Below are positions 33,509 through 42,201 of a DNA stretch of 64,000 nt, one piece after another. The notes beneath the pieces were generated by a model. That model did not search any database and was not told the DNA's origin. It saw only the letters and a list, made by a program, of their open reading frames with translations. Origin of the DNA: Hymenobacter translucens (GTDB lineage: Bacteria; Bacteroidota; Bacteroidia; Cytophagales; Hymenobacteraceae); contig NZ_JAJERB010000013.1 of the NCBI RefSeq assembly GCF_020685205.1, positions 27,649 through 91,648 of the forward strand. Direction: 5' to 3'. Each line of letters starts with the position of its first letter. Position 1 is the first letter of the stretch. Made by a program: the position numbers and the translations under genes.

Positions 33509-34222
33509 ATGAGCCCGCCCTCCTCCAACCCAAGCACCGACGAGTTGCTGCGCCACTTCCGCCAGGCGTTTACCGACTCGACGCTGTCGACCGACGAGGC
33601 CCGGCGGCTGCGGCAGGAGCTGGCCGACCACGGGCAGCACGGCGCCGCGTTAGATGAGCTGCGCCACCAGCTGTTCGCCATGGCCCGGGCCCGGTTCAAC
33701 TCGTTTCAGGATAAAAGCGCCATTGAGTGGCTGGAATCGGCCAGCGCCCTGCTGCTGCCGGCCGAAACCGGTCCGCCCGCCCATACCGAGGTACACTTCA
33801 GCCCGGGCACGGAGTGCGTGGAGGCCATTCAGCGGTTTATCAGCCATGCCGCCCACCGCCTCGACGTGTGCGTGTTCACCATTTCCGACGACCGACTGAC
33901 GGACTGCCTGCTCACCGCCCACCGCCACGGCGTGCAGATCCGCCTGCTCACCGACGACGAAAAGCTGTTTGACAAGGGCTCGGACATCCGGCAGCTGGCC
34001 GCAGCCGGCATTCCGGTGCGCACCGACGTGACGGAAAACCACATGCACCACAAGTTTGCCGTGGCCGACGGGCGGGTAGCCCTCACCGGCAGCTACAACT
34101 GGACCCGCTCGGCCGCCCTCTACAACCTCGAAAACCTGCTTATCACCGACGAGCCGGCCGTGGTGCGCCGCTTCAGCAGCGAGTTTGACCGGCTCTGGGC
34201 GCAGATGACGGTTTACAAGTAA
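33509..34222 (+). CDS. Single-HKD phospholipase D-like nuclease family protein
   Basis: A 237-residue protein with one HKD motif, MHHKFAVADG (H180-x-K182-x4-D187), followed by GSYNWTRSA. Such single-motif proteins (Nuc, Zucchini, restriction PLD nucleases) form dimers, and many cleave nucleic acid rather than phospholipid. The first ~95 residues (ELLRHFRQAFTDSTLSTDEARRLRQELAD) are predicted helical and not part of the catalytic domain; they may bind a partner. There is no signal peptide, so it is cytoplasmic. It is followed by the alkyltransferase gene. Confidence 0.8.
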   Translation: MSPPSSNPSTDELLRHFRQAFTDSTLSTDEARRLRQELADHGQHGAALDELRHQLFAMARARFNSFQDKSAIEWLESASALLLPAETGPPAHTEVHFSPGTECVEAIQRFISHAAHRLDVCVFTISDDRLTDCLLTAHRHGVQIRLLTDDEKLFDKGSDIRQLAAAGIPVRTDVTENHMHHKFAVADGRVALTGSYNWTRSAALYNLENLLITDEPAVVRRFSSEFDRLWAQMTVYK

Positions 34223-34256
34223 GTCAGGAGCGTACGACACCGGGGCGCGGTGCCAC

Positions 34257-34286
34257 TTGCTACCTGAAGCCGGCAGCCTATCTTTA
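34257..34286 (+). promoter_or_regulatory. Promoter of the alkyltransferase gene, leaderless position
   Basis: TTG (34257-34259), exactly 19 nt, then TATCTTTA (34279-34286), one mismatch from TAnnTTTG. Only 4 nt separate the box from the ATG at 34291, so transcription should start at or next to the start codon. Confidence 0.75.
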
Positions 34287-34290
34287 GCTC

Positions 34291-34785
34291 ATGACCCAGC
34301 CTGCCCTCGCCTACCTGCCCTCCCCCATCGGTCCGCTTGAAATCCAGGGCTCCGATGCCGGCGTGGCGGCCATCCGCTTCCTGAACGAGCCGGTAGCTAG
34401 CGTCACGCTGGCTTTGCCGGTGCCCTCCTGCCTGCACGACTGTCACCAGCAGCTGAAAGCGTACTTCGGCGGGGAGCTGCGCGATTTCACGCTGACTTAC
34501 GACGTGCGGCAGGGCACCGAGTTTCAGCGCCGGGTGTGGACGGTATTGACGGAAATCGGGTTCGGGCAGACGGCTTCCTACCTTGACCTGGCCCGGAAGC
34601 TGAACAACCCCGGCGCGGTGCGGGCAGTGGGCGCGGCCAACGGGCAGAACCCTTTGTCCATCGTCTGGCCCTGCCACCGCATCATCGGGTCGGGCGGGCA
34701 GCTTACGGGCTACGCCGGGGGCATGAGCCGCAAGCGGTGGCTGCTGGACCTGGAAAAGCCCCCGGCCCAACTGGGGTTGTTTTAA
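34291..34785 (+). CDS. ogt: Methylated-DNA--protein-cysteine methyltransferase
   Basis: The suicide enzyme transfers an alkyl group from O6-alkylguanine to its own cysteine, here C128 in WPCHRIIGSGG. The DNA-binding and Asn/Arg-finger segment is GFGQTASYLDLARKLNNPGAVRAVG. The protein is 164 residues, without an extra N-terminal Ada domain, so it acts alone. The gene has its own promoter and is closed by a GTTGT hairpin repeat shared with the convergent esterase gene. Confidence 0.95.
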   Translation: MTQPALAYLPSPIGPLEIQGSDAGVAAIRFLNEPVASVTLALPVPSCLHDCHQQLKAYFGGELRDFTLTYDVRQGTEFQRRVWTVLTEIGFGQTASYLDLARKLNNPGAVRAVGAANGQNPLSIVWPCHRIIGSGGQLTGYAGGMSRKRWLLDLEKPPAQLGLF

Positions 34786-34788
34786 ATA

Positions 34789-34850
34789 GTTGTTAGTTAT
34801 CGGTTGTTAGAATTGTCCTGACAACGGACAACTAACAACCGATAACTAAC
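34789..34850. repeat. GTTGT-type intergenic inverted repeat, copy 3
   Basis: A perfect 19-bp stem (34792-34810 with 34832-34850) with a 21-nt loop lies 4 nt after the alkyltransferase stop and 6 nt before the end of the convergent esterase gene. Confidence 0.88.
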
Positions 34851-34856
34851 CCTCCC

Positions 34857-35756
34857 TTACTTCCGCGCCGTCGACTTCGGCTCAGCGCCTACGAAGGGCA
34901 GCAGGCGCTGGTAGATAACGTTGCGCGACCAGAAGAGCTGCAGCACCATGGCCGCGTGCTTTTTGCCCGGCAGCACCTCGAATTGGGGAGCAAAGCCGGT
35001 ATCGATGAGCTTCTGCCGGAACCGGGCGGTGCTGCTGGTAATGGACGGGTACGTGTTTTCGCCCACGAAAATCAGAAAGGGCGGAGCCTGGGCCGACACG
35101 TGGTAGATGGGCGACATGGCTTTCCACACCGCCGGGTCTTTGCCGTATGGTATCAGGTAGTCGGCGTCGCCGGGGTATTCCTGCTTCTGCAGGTAGGCAT
35201 GCATGTCCAGTCCGGCGGCATCGTTCAGAATAACGCCCTGCACCGGATTGGTGCTCAGCCCGAGGCGGGCAAACTGCCGGCTGTCGGTAGCCAGCAGCGC
35301 GGCCAGCCCGCCCCCGGCCGAGTGGCCCAGCAGAAAGATGCGCTGCGGGTCGCCGCCGTAGGAGCCGATGTTCTGGCTGACCCACTGCACGGCCCGGGCG
35401 CAGTCTTCAGCCATGGCGGGCACCTGCACCGAGGGTGAGAGGCGGTAGTTGACGACCACGGCCACAACGCCCTGCCGGGCGAGCCGCCGCCCGATAAACG
35501 AGTAGAAGTTCTTGTTGCCGCTGTTCCAGCTGCCGCCGTGAATAAAGACCACCACGGGCCGGGGGCCGGCTTTGTGCCGGGGCGCGTACACGTCGAGCAG
35601 GTGGCGTTCCGCATCAAAGCCCGGCGCCGAGGCCGACTGGTAGGCTATATCCCGGGTGCGGTGGCTGCCCCGGCCTACCGCGTACTCGTTGGCGAGCAGC
35701 AGCAGCACGGCGGCCAGCAAAAAGCCCGGAACGAGCAGGTAGCGTAGTGAAAGCAT
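34857..35756 (-). CDS. Alpha/beta hydrolase, HSL-like esterase
   Basis: A 299-residue hydrolase with an N-terminal hydrophobic segment (about 4-22) that is a signal anchor or signal peptide, so it is likely periplasmic or membrane-bound. The oxyanion motif HGG (73-75, FIHGGSWNSG) and nucleophile Ser146 in GHSAGGG are those of hormone-sensitive-lipase/arylformamidase-type esterases; His in GKKHAAMV near residue 275 completes the triad. Substrate unknown. Confidence 0.85.
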   Translation of the reverse strand: MLSLRYLLVPGFLLAAVLLLLANEYAVGRGSHRTRDIAYQSASAPGFDAERHLLDVYAPRHKAGPRPVVVFIHGGSWNSGNKNFYSFIGRRLARQGVVAVVVNYRLSPSVQVPAMAEDCARAVQWVSQNIGSYGGDPQRIFLLGHSAGGGLAALLATDSRQFARLGLSTNPVQGVILNDAAGLDMHAYLQKQEYPGDADYLIPYGKDPAVWKAMSPIYHVSAQAPPFLIFVGENTYPSITSSTARFRQKLIDTGFAPQFEVLPGKKHAAMVLQLFWSRNVIYQRLLPFVGAEPKSTARK

Positions 35757-35853
35757 AGCGGATCAGAAAAATGCCCGCGGGTGGCGGACGGGTTCATATA
35801 CTGCGCCCCGGCGGAAATGGATTGCGCAGCCGGGTTGGGCCTTCGGGAACCAG

Positions 35854-35880
35854 TTGCCGGCTGGCCATGCTATATCTTTA
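35854..35880 (+). promoter_or_regulatory. Candidate promoter of the TPR gene
   Basis: TTG (35854-35856), 16 nt, TATCTTTA (35873-35880); the spacing is a little shorter than the usual 19. It lies 65 nt before the ATG. Confidence 0.5.
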
Positions 35881-35945
35881 CACCCGACCCGGCGCGCCCG
35901 GAGTTATGCCCGCGGTAAACCTGCCGTTCTCAACTTTTCTTTCTC

Positions 35946-36665
35946 ATGAAAAATTTTCTGTTCCTGGCTGCCCTGCTGACTTTGTTTAGCGCCTCTCCCG
36001 GATGGGCGCAGCGCAAAGGCAAGGACAAATCGAGCAGCGCGGTGCCGCTGGATGCCAGCAGCCGCCTGCGTCCTTTATTCGGCGGCCTTACCCCGGCCCT
36101 GGCCGAGCAGATGATGGGCCCCGCCTTTCTGGCCGGCATCGACAAAAGCTTTCCTTCCCGGGCTGAGGCCAGCAAGTTCTTTTCCAACAAGGGCTTCGAG
36201 TACCTGGCCGAAAACCAGCCCGACACGGCCATCTACCGCTTCAACCTGGCCTGGCTGCTCGATCAGAAAAATGCCGATGCCTACCGGGGCCTGGGCGTCA
36301 TCAGCGCCCGCAACCCCACTACCGACGAAACCGTGAGTTTGTTGACCCAGGGGCTGGCCCTGGCGCCCAACGATGCCTACATGCTCAGCGACCTGGGCGC
36401 TACCTACCTGATCCGCTACCAGCAGACGCAAAAAAAGAAGGACCTGAAAACCGGCGCTGACCTGCTCACCAAGGCCCTGGCCGCAAACCCGAACAACGCC
36501 ATAGCCTGGCAGGAGATGGCCCGGGCCAACTTTCACCAGGGAGAGTACACCAAAGCCTGGGAGGCCATTCATAAAGGCCGGAACCTGGACCTGACCAGCC
36601 TCAACTTCGCCCTGATCAGCGAATTGCTACAGAAGCAGCCCGACCCCCAGGGTACGTTCAAATAA
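35946..36665 (+). CDS. Secreted tetratricopeptide-repeat protein
   Basis: A 239-residue protein with a cleavable signal peptide (MKNFLFLAALLTLFSASPGWAQ). After ~60 linker residues it shows TPR-like helical pairs: GFEYLAENQPDTAIYRFNLAWLL, VSLLTQGLALAPNDAYMLSDLG, and LLTKALAANPNNAIAWQEMAR. TPR domains bind proteins; the periplasmic partner is unknown. It is followed on the same strand by a barrel-like protein, but a 45-nt gap and the latter's own signal peptide leave the link uncertain. Confidence 0.75.
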   Translation: MKNFLFLAALLTLFSASPGWAQRKGKDKSSSAVPLDASSRLRPLFGGLTPALAEQMMGPAFLAGIDKSFPSRAEASKFFSNKGFEYLAENQPDTAIYRFNLAWLLDQKNADAYRGLGVISARNPTTDETVSLLTQGLALAPNDAYMLSDLGATYLIRYQQTQKKKDLKTGADLLTKALAANPNNAIAWQEMARANFHQGEYTKAWEAIHKGRNLDLTSLNFALISELLQKQPDPQGTFK

Positions 36666-36710
36666 AGGACGCGCGGCCGCGTTTAGCAACGCCGGGACCC
36701 CGCGAGGCGT

Positions 36711-37478
36711 ATGCCGGGCATCACCAACCTTCTTTTGCCCGTGAAGTTTCGCACTCTTCTGCTGCTGGCTCCGCTCTCGGCGGCCCTGCTTAGCCATACT
36801 GCTTCGGCGCAGGACAGCCCTGAGCGGCGCAAGCGCTATTTCAACAGCCAGGGCCGGCCCTACCACCGGGGCCCCGTATACCTGACGGCCGGGGGCGGCG
36901 TGGGCCTGTACCGCGGCGACCTGACCTCGAGCCCGGCCAACAACTTTATCGGCCCGGCTTTCAGCGGGGGCGTGCTGTACCTGCTGCGGCCCCACCTAGT
37001 GCTGGGCGCCGAGGGCAGCTACTTTGTGCTGGGCGCCAAGGACGATGCGGCCGAGCGCAGCTACGCCTTCCGGGGTACCAACGGCTCCGTGGTCACGTTT
37101 CTGCGCTACGAGCTGCTGCGCGACGAAAGCGAGTTCGCCACTCCCCGCAGCGGGGCTACGCTGGTAAAGCCTTACGTGATGATCGGCGGGGGTATTTTGT
37201 TGTACAACCCCCGTGCCTACGTAGGCACTGAGCGGCCCGACGACCAGACCCAGTTCCTCGGCACCGAGCGCAACGACTATTCAGCCACCGGCTTCGTGGC
37301 TCCGGTCGGGGGCGGCGTGGTGTTCCGGCTGACCCGGAAGTTCAACGCCACGGTGGAAGGCGCCTACTACCTCACCACTACCGACCACCTCGACGACATC
37401 AGCCAGCGTGGCAACCCTTCCCGCAACGACGGCTACGGCCTGCTGCAGATCAAGGGCGAATACTCGCTCGGGAAATAG
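36711..37478 (+). CDS. Outer-membrane beta-barrel protein, unknown
   Basis: A 255-residue protein with a signal peptide ending near SHTASAQ. The mature part has alternating aromatic/polar strands (YLTAGGGVGLYRGDLT, FSGGVLYLLRPHLVLGAEGSYF, VKPYVMIGGGILLYNP, KFNATVEGAYYLTTT) and ends with IKGEYSLGK, as in small OmpW/OprF-type barrels. The GTG at 36741 (MKFRTLLLLAPLS if used as start) gives a more standard signal peptide than the ATG at 36711, so the start is uncertain. It is closed by a bidirectional terminator. Confidence 0.65.
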   Translation: MPGITNLLLPVKFRTLLLLAPLSAALLSHTASAQDSPERRKRYFNSQGRPYHRGPVYLTAGGGVGLYRGDLTSSPANNFIGPAFSGGVLYLLRPHLVLGAEGSYFVLGAKDDAAERSYAFRGTNGSVVTFLRYELLRDESEFATPRSGATLVKPYVMIGGGILLYNPRAYVGTERPDDQTQFLGTERNDYSATGFVAPVGGGVVFRLTRKFNATVEGAYYLTTTDHLDDISQRGNPSRNDGYGLLQIKGEYSLGK

Positions 37479-37537
37479 GTTGTCGGTTATCAGAACGAGA
37501 CTAACAACCAACAACGCGGACAGCAACCCAAAACAAC

Positions 37538-37563
37538 AAAGGCCCGTCTTCCGACGGGCCTTT
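37538..37563. terminator. Bidirectional intrinsic terminator
   Basis: An 11-bp perfect stem (37538-37548 with 37553-37563) and TTCC loop, A/T-flanked, lies between the convergent barrel and M4 protease genes. A partial GTTGT repeat (37480-37520) lies just upstream. Confidence 0.9.
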
Positions 37564-37592
37564 GGTTTTACGGTCAGCAGGTAGCCCGTGGG

Positions 37593-40046
37593 CTATTGCT
37601 TTACGAAGCGCTGGTGGAACACCTTCTGCCCGTCGCTGACGGTGAGGGTGTACAGGCCTTTGGCCAGACCATTCACATTCAGGCGGCCGCTGCCTTCGTA
37701 GCGGGCTCCCGTCACGACCACGCCACGCACGTCGGTAACCTGCACGGATACGGCGTCAGTGTTGCCGGGCAGCGCCAGGCGCAGCACGTCGGTAGCGGGG
37801 TTGGGATACACTTCCATCAACTGCGCCTGCTCGTTGCCAATCGGCGTAGAGCCGGTCAGCGAGTAGGTGCTGGTCGAGCTGACGCCGGCAATGGCAGTGC
37901 CGCCGGTGATGCTGACGGTGTAGTCCTCGGTTTCGCCATAGCTGTAGGAGTTGCAGCTGGTAGTACCCGAGTTATCGCTCATCACAATCCGCATCCGGGT
38001 GTTACCGGTTTTGGCAGTGGTCGGCACCGTGAACGTACCCGACAGCGTGGTGGAAGCACTGCTCGACCCGCTAACGACCAGCTCACCGGCGTCGGTGAAC
38101 GCGCCGTTCTTGTTGTAGTCGATGTATACCTTCCAGTATTCCGTGTACGCCGTGCCGGAGAAGCCAGCCGAGAAGCTTACCGTTTGGGAGGTACCAGCAC
38201 CAATGCTGGGAGCGGCCAGGGCCGTGCCGTTGTAATAACCGCCGTCAGCGGCCGAGGTGCGGGCCAGGGTTCCCAGCTTCACGTAGTCAATCCATTCGTA
38301 CGATACGTTGGAGCCTTTCGAAGCGCAGTAAGTGGGTGTGGTAGTGGTGCCTCCACCGTAGGAAGCTCCTACGCCCACTGCATGCCAGGCGTTGGTAACG
38401 GCAATTTCTTGGGCAGAGCCCGCGCCGTAGAGGTCTTTAGCCGACTGAATCGAGTAGGTCCGGGCAGCGGCATAGTTAGACGAAGAGGTCAGGTACACGC
38501 TTTCGGTGCGGTAGGCGATTTTGCCGGCAGCTTCAATGCCGATACCGGTTACGCTGAAAGCGCTGCCGATGTCGTTGGTACCCGAGCCACCCACCGTCAG
38601 GCGGTAGAACCAGTGGTTGAGCACGCCGGAGTTGGTGTGCACCCCCCCGTTGTCGCCGGTGCCGGTGTACCAGTAGGTGCCTTTGTAAGTGTCGGGCTGG
38701 CTTTCTGCATTGGGGTTGCTCATCGAGCGCAGCGAAGGCCGCACTTTGTCGATGTCCTCCCCGATCAGCCAGGTTTGCTTGCCGGGCGCCTTGTAGTATT
38801 CCACGGCAGCGCCCCAGATGTCGGAGAAGCCTTCGTTAAGGGCGCCGGACTCATATGAGTACGTCAGGTTAGCCGTGCTGGAGCACACTGCGTGGCCGAT
38901 TTCGTGGGCCGCCACGTCCAGCGACGTCAACGGGTCGAAGCGGGTGTACCCGTCGCCGTACGTCATCACCGAGCCATTCCAGTAAGCATTTTCGTAGCCC
39001 TTGCCGTCCCCGGGCGTATCGTCGAAGTGAACGTAGCTCTTGATTTTGGCGCCGGCGTTGTTCCAGGAGTTGCGGGCGTGTACGTTCTTAAAGTAGTCGT
39101 ACGTGCCCTGGGCACCCCAGTGGGCGTCGAGGGCCGCGTTGTCCATATTGGCGTTGGCGTACTCGGTCCAGCTGTTGTCGGCGTCGATGAAGTCAACGGC
39201 GTTGGTGTAGCTGTTGCTTTTGCGGCAGTTGTAGGTTTCGATGCCCGAGCCGCGGGTAAGCTCACGCAGGCGGTAGCCGCCGGTGGCGGTTTCGGTAGCA
39301 CCGGTCTGGGTACCCGAGTATTTGGTGCCAAAGGTGCCGGTAGCGGCCGCGTGCTTGATGATGTTGTCCTGCAGCACGATCTCGCCGGTGTGGGCGTCCA
39401 CGTAGATAAAGGCGCGGCTGATCGGCTGCTGGGCATAGATGTTGAACTTCCAGGCCAGCGTGGGCTTGCCCATGCGCAACGTGCCGGAGGCCCGCTGGTT
39501 CTGCACGATTACCAGTTCGCCCTGGGGCATATAGGTAGCTACCGGATTGCCTTGCTCCCGCTTCAGGCTGGCTTCTTCGGCCGCATCCTGCCACATATAG
39601 CGGGTAGCGCCGACAAAGGCCAGCGCGCTGCGCAGGGCGGTCTGGGCATTGAGCGAAGGCGTGGTATTAACCCCGCGCACCCGCTCGAAGTGGCCGCTCA
39701 TGCTTTGCACGGCGCCCTGCTTGGCGTGAAGGGAGTAGCTGGCGTGCTCTACCTTGATGCCTTTGTAAAACTGCTCGTATTTTTCGTGTACGAAACCCAG
39801 CTGATCGGTTTCCGTTTTAGCCCGTAGCATCTGGTCGTCGGCGGAGAGCTGCAGCTGCTCGGCCAAAGCCCGACGGGCGTCGCTAAGCTGATAGGGCGCG
39901 GCATCGGGCCGGAACTGCACCAGGGCCAGGGAGCCGTCTTCGGCCAGAACTTTCTGGGGGGCCCGGGCAGCATCCTGCGCCTGGGTAGAAAAGCTAACCG
40001 CACCGCCGATGAGAAGCAGCGCTAAAGCCGAGTAGTTTTTGGACAT
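37593..40046 (-). CDS. M4 (thermolysin) metallopeptidase with GEVED and T9SS sorting domains
   Basis: A secreted 817-residue protease. After a signal peptide (1-23) come the FTP/PepSY propeptide (about 25-225) and the M4 catalytic domain with YGDG (363), HEIGH at 381-385 and GALNEGFSD (Glu405). A GEVED-type beta domain follows (about 573-735, ending CNSYSYGETEDYTV). Residues ~742-817 form a type A T9SS C-terminal sorting domain (MEVYPNPATD to FHQRFVKQ), so the protein is exported and anchored or released by the type IX system. The function is extracellular protein degradation; no T9SS machinery gene lies in the window. Confidence 0.95.
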   Translation of the reverse strand: MSKNYSALALLLIGGAVSFSTQAQDAARAPQKVLAEDGSLALVQFRPDAAPYQLSDARRALAEQLQLSADDQMLRAKTETDQLGFVHEKYEQFYKGIKVEHASYSLHAKQGAVQSMSGHFERVRGVNTTPSLNAQTALRSALAFVGATRYMWQDAAEEASLKREQGNPVATYMPQGELVIVQNQRASGTLRMGKPTLAWKFNIYAQQPISRAFIYVDAHTGEIVLQDNIIKHAAATGTFGTKYSGTQTGATETATGGYRLRELTRGSGIETYNCRKSNSYTNAVDFIDADNSWTEYANANMDNAALDAHWGAQGTYDYFKNVHARNSWNNAGAKIKSYVHFDDTPGDGKGYENAYWNGSVMTYGDGYTRFDPLTSLDVAAHEIGHAVCSSTANLTYSYESGALNEGFSDIWGAAVEYYKAPGKQTWLIGEDIDKVRPSLRSMSNPNAESQPDTYKGTYWYTGTGDNGGVHTNSGVLNHWFYRLTVGGSGTNDIGSAFSVTGIGIEAAGKIAYRTESVYLTSSSNYAAARTYSIQSAKDLYGAGSAQEIAVTNAWHAVGVGASYGGGTTTTPTYCASKGSNVSYEWIDYVKLGTLARTSAADGGYYNGTALAAPSIGAGTSQTVSFSAGFSGTAYTEYWKVYIDYNKNGAFTDAGELVVSGSSSASTTLSGTFTVPTTAKTGNTRMRIVMSDNSGTTSCNSYSYGETEDYTVSITGGTAIAGVSSTSTYSLTGSTPIGNEQAQLMEVYPNPATDVLRLALPGNTDAVSVQVTDVRGVVVTGARYEGSGRLNVNGLAKGLYTLTVSDGQKVFHQRFVKQ

Positions 40047-40333
40047 AAAGAACTTGGTTTGGTTGTGAAGAGAAGATGTGATTGGGACTTAGCTCAGATC
40101 AGAGAAGCTGCGGCCAAGTTAATTATTTTATAATACGCAGCTTATTTTATTGAAAAGTCTTCGCGTTAAAAGGAATATATATGCAAAAGCCATAATAAAA
40201 CTACTCGTTACGCCTAACTTTCAGAAGCGCCCTGGTTTCGTTCTGTGGCCTAAAACATGAATAAACCAGGTACTAGCCCGGCCCCCGCAAAAACCCGCCA
40301 GCATCATAATCTTATACATTATTCAGTTCTTCG

Positions 40334-41122
40334 ATGACCAATTCCACCTCATCCTTTGCCCGGCGCTGGAGCCTCCGGGGCCAGACCGCTTTGGTCACCG
40401 GCGCGTCCAAGGGTATTGGAGCCGCCGTGGCTGCCGAGCTGCTCAGTCTGGGCGCCACCGTACTGGCCGTTGCCCGCACGGCTGGCCCGCTGCAGGAGCA
40501 GGTAGACCAGTGGCAGCAGCAGGGCTTCGATGCCCACGCCCTGCCCGCCGACGTGAGCACCGCCACCGGGCGCACCGCCCTGCTCGAGCAGGTAGCGGCC
40601 CGCGCCGGGGCACTGCATATTCTGGTCAACAACGTGGGCACCAATATCCGTAAGCGCACCACCGAGTACGCCCCCGAAGAGTATCAGCAGATCATGGGCA
40701 CCAACCTGGAATCGGCATTCGGCTTGTGCCAGGGGCTGTATCCGCTGCTGAAAGCCAGCGGGCAGGCCAGTATCGTGAACGTGGCCTCGGTAGCGGGACA
40801 AACCCACGTGCGTACCGGAGCCGTGTACGGCATGACGAAAGCGGCCCTGCTGCACCTGAGCCGGTATCTGGCGGTGGAATGGGCCCCGGACGGAATTCGG
40901 GTAAACGCCGTGGCACCCTGGTACATCCGCACGCCGCTGGTAGCCGGCGTGCTGGGCAACGAGGAATACCTGGCCGACGTGCTGCGCCACACGCCCCTAA
41001 AGCGCATCGGGGAGCCCGAAGAAGTGGGCGCGGCCGTAGCGTTTCTTTGTCTGCCCGCCGCCAGCTACGTCACCGGGCAGTGCCTGAGCGTGGATGGCGG
41101 GTTTGTAGTAGGGGGGTTTTGA
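40334..41122 (+). CDS. SDR-family oxidoreductase, tropinone-reductase-like
   Basis: A 262-residue classical short-chain dehydrogenase. It has the cofactor glycine motif GASKGIG at 23-29, NNVG at 99-102, the catalytic Ser152, Tyr165 and Lys169 (VASVAG; YGMTK), and the C-terminal LSVDGGFVVGGF. Arg51 region (ARTAG) suggests NADPH. The best-known relatives are plant tropinone reductases, but bacterial members have other substrates. It converges on the ATP-grasp gene across a GTTGT hairpin. Confidence 0.88.
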   Translation: MTNSTSSFARRWSLRGQTALVTGASKGIGAAVAAELLSLGATVLAVARTAGPLQEQVDQWQQQGFDAHALPADVSTATGRTALLEQVAARAGALHILVNNVGTNIRKRTTEYAPEEYQQIMGTNLESAFGLCQGLYPLLKASGQASIVNVASVAGQTHVRTGAVYGMTKAALLHLSRYLAVEWAPDGIRVNAVAPWYIRTPLVAGVLGNEEYLADVLRHTPLKRIGEPEEVGAAVAFLCLPAASYVTGQCLSVDGGFVVGGF

Positions 41123-41179
41123 GTTGTTAGTTGTCGGTTGTCAGGTCGTTCTAACAACTGACAACTGACAACCAACAAC
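41123..41179. repeat. GTTGT-type intergenic inverted repeat, copy 4
   Basis: Arms 41123-41144 and 41158-41179 pair at 20 of 22 positions. The left arm starts directly after the SDR stop codon; the right arm ends on the first base of the ATP-grasp stop codon (41179-41181). Confidence 0.82.
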
Positions 41180-42054
41180 TACCCTAGCATCCGCCGCAGA
41201 CCAGCTTCGTAGCGGTCCAGGGCGCCGGGGTCGGAGGCCAGGTAGAGGAAGGGCTCAATCAGCTCCAGCTCCATCAGCAGAAACTCGCTGCCTGCTTCCA
41301 CACCATCGACGCGGGCATAGAGGCAGTCGGCGGCAAACTTCTGCACGATGCCGTCGGCCACGGCGAGCAGGTGGGGCGGGGCCGGGTGGGGCTCGATGCC
41401 GCCCCCGAGGTAGTGCTGCACCCGGAAATCCCCGGACTTGGGCGTTTTTAGCACGCAGTGGCTGAACTGTCCGCCGAGGTAAATGAACGACCACTCGCCC
41501 TGGGTCTGAATCTGGGGCAGAAAGGGCTGGGCCAGGAAATCCTCCTCGTACAGCAGGGAGTCGAGCCGGTCGATGGCAGCCTGGGCCTCGGCGCGGGTGA
41601 GGGCAAAGGTGTTCTTGGCGCCCCCGCTCACGGCGGGCTTCACAATCAATTTTTCCGTGCCCAGGGTTTCAAACAGCTGCTCAGGCTCAAACCGGGCCCC
41701 GCGCAGCAGCCAGCGGGTGGGCACGATGCGGACGCCGGCCTGCTCCATTTCGGCCAGGTACTTTTTATCGGCATTCCAGCGCACCGTCGGCACCGGGTTC
41801 AGCATCCGCACCCCGGCCTGGTCCAGCTGGTCGAGCCAGGCGTAGAACTCCTGCACCCGGTCGAAGTAGTCCCAGGGCGACTTGAGCAGCAGGGCGTCGT
41901 AACCGGCCCAGTTTACCGCGGGGTTGGTCCATACTTCGGGCGTGATGTCGTGGCCGCGGCTGCGCAGAAAGCGCGTGAGCAGCGCATCCTCATCTTCGAC
42001 GTCGGCGGCCGCGTACTGCGCCAGGCTTTCACAGGTAACCAGAGCAAGCTTCAT
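41179..42054 (-). CDS. ATP-grasp enzyme, glutathione-synthetase/DcsG-like
   Basis: A 291-residue protein resembling the small ATP-grasp ligases related to prokaryotic glutathione synthetase and to D-cycloserine DcsG. Landmarks are KSPWDYFDR near 59-67, the ATP-binding EKLIVKPAVSGGAKNTF, and the Mg-binding LLMELELIEPFLYL (Glu-rich) near the C-terminus. It would join a carboxylate to an amine. The native substrate is not known. It is encoded alone on the minus strand. Confidence 0.75.
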   Translation of the reverse strand: MKLALVTCESLAQYAAADVEDEDALLTRFLRSRGHDITPEVWTNPAVNWAGYDALLLKSPWDYFDRVQEFYAWLDQLDQAGVRMLNPVPTVRWNADKKYLAEMEQAGVRIVPTRWLLRGARFEPEQLFETLGTEKLIVKPAVSGGAKNTFALTRAEAQAAIDRLDSLLYEEDFLAQPFLPQIQTQGEWSFIYLGGQFSHCVLKTPKSGDFRVQHYLGGGIEPHPAPPHLLAVADGIVQKFAADCLYARVDGVEAGSEFLLMELELIEPFLYLASDPGALDRYEAGLRRMLG

Positions 42055-42201
42055 GGAGTCGGTAACAAATGCTTCGTAGCTGCCGGCTTACGCCCGGGCA
42101 AGGCAAGTAGTTGCTTCGGCCGGGCCGGGCTGGACAGGTCTGCCTGCCGCCGGGTAAGTTTCGGGCATTGAATACCGACTCATCCCCCGATGTTTAGCAC
42201 C

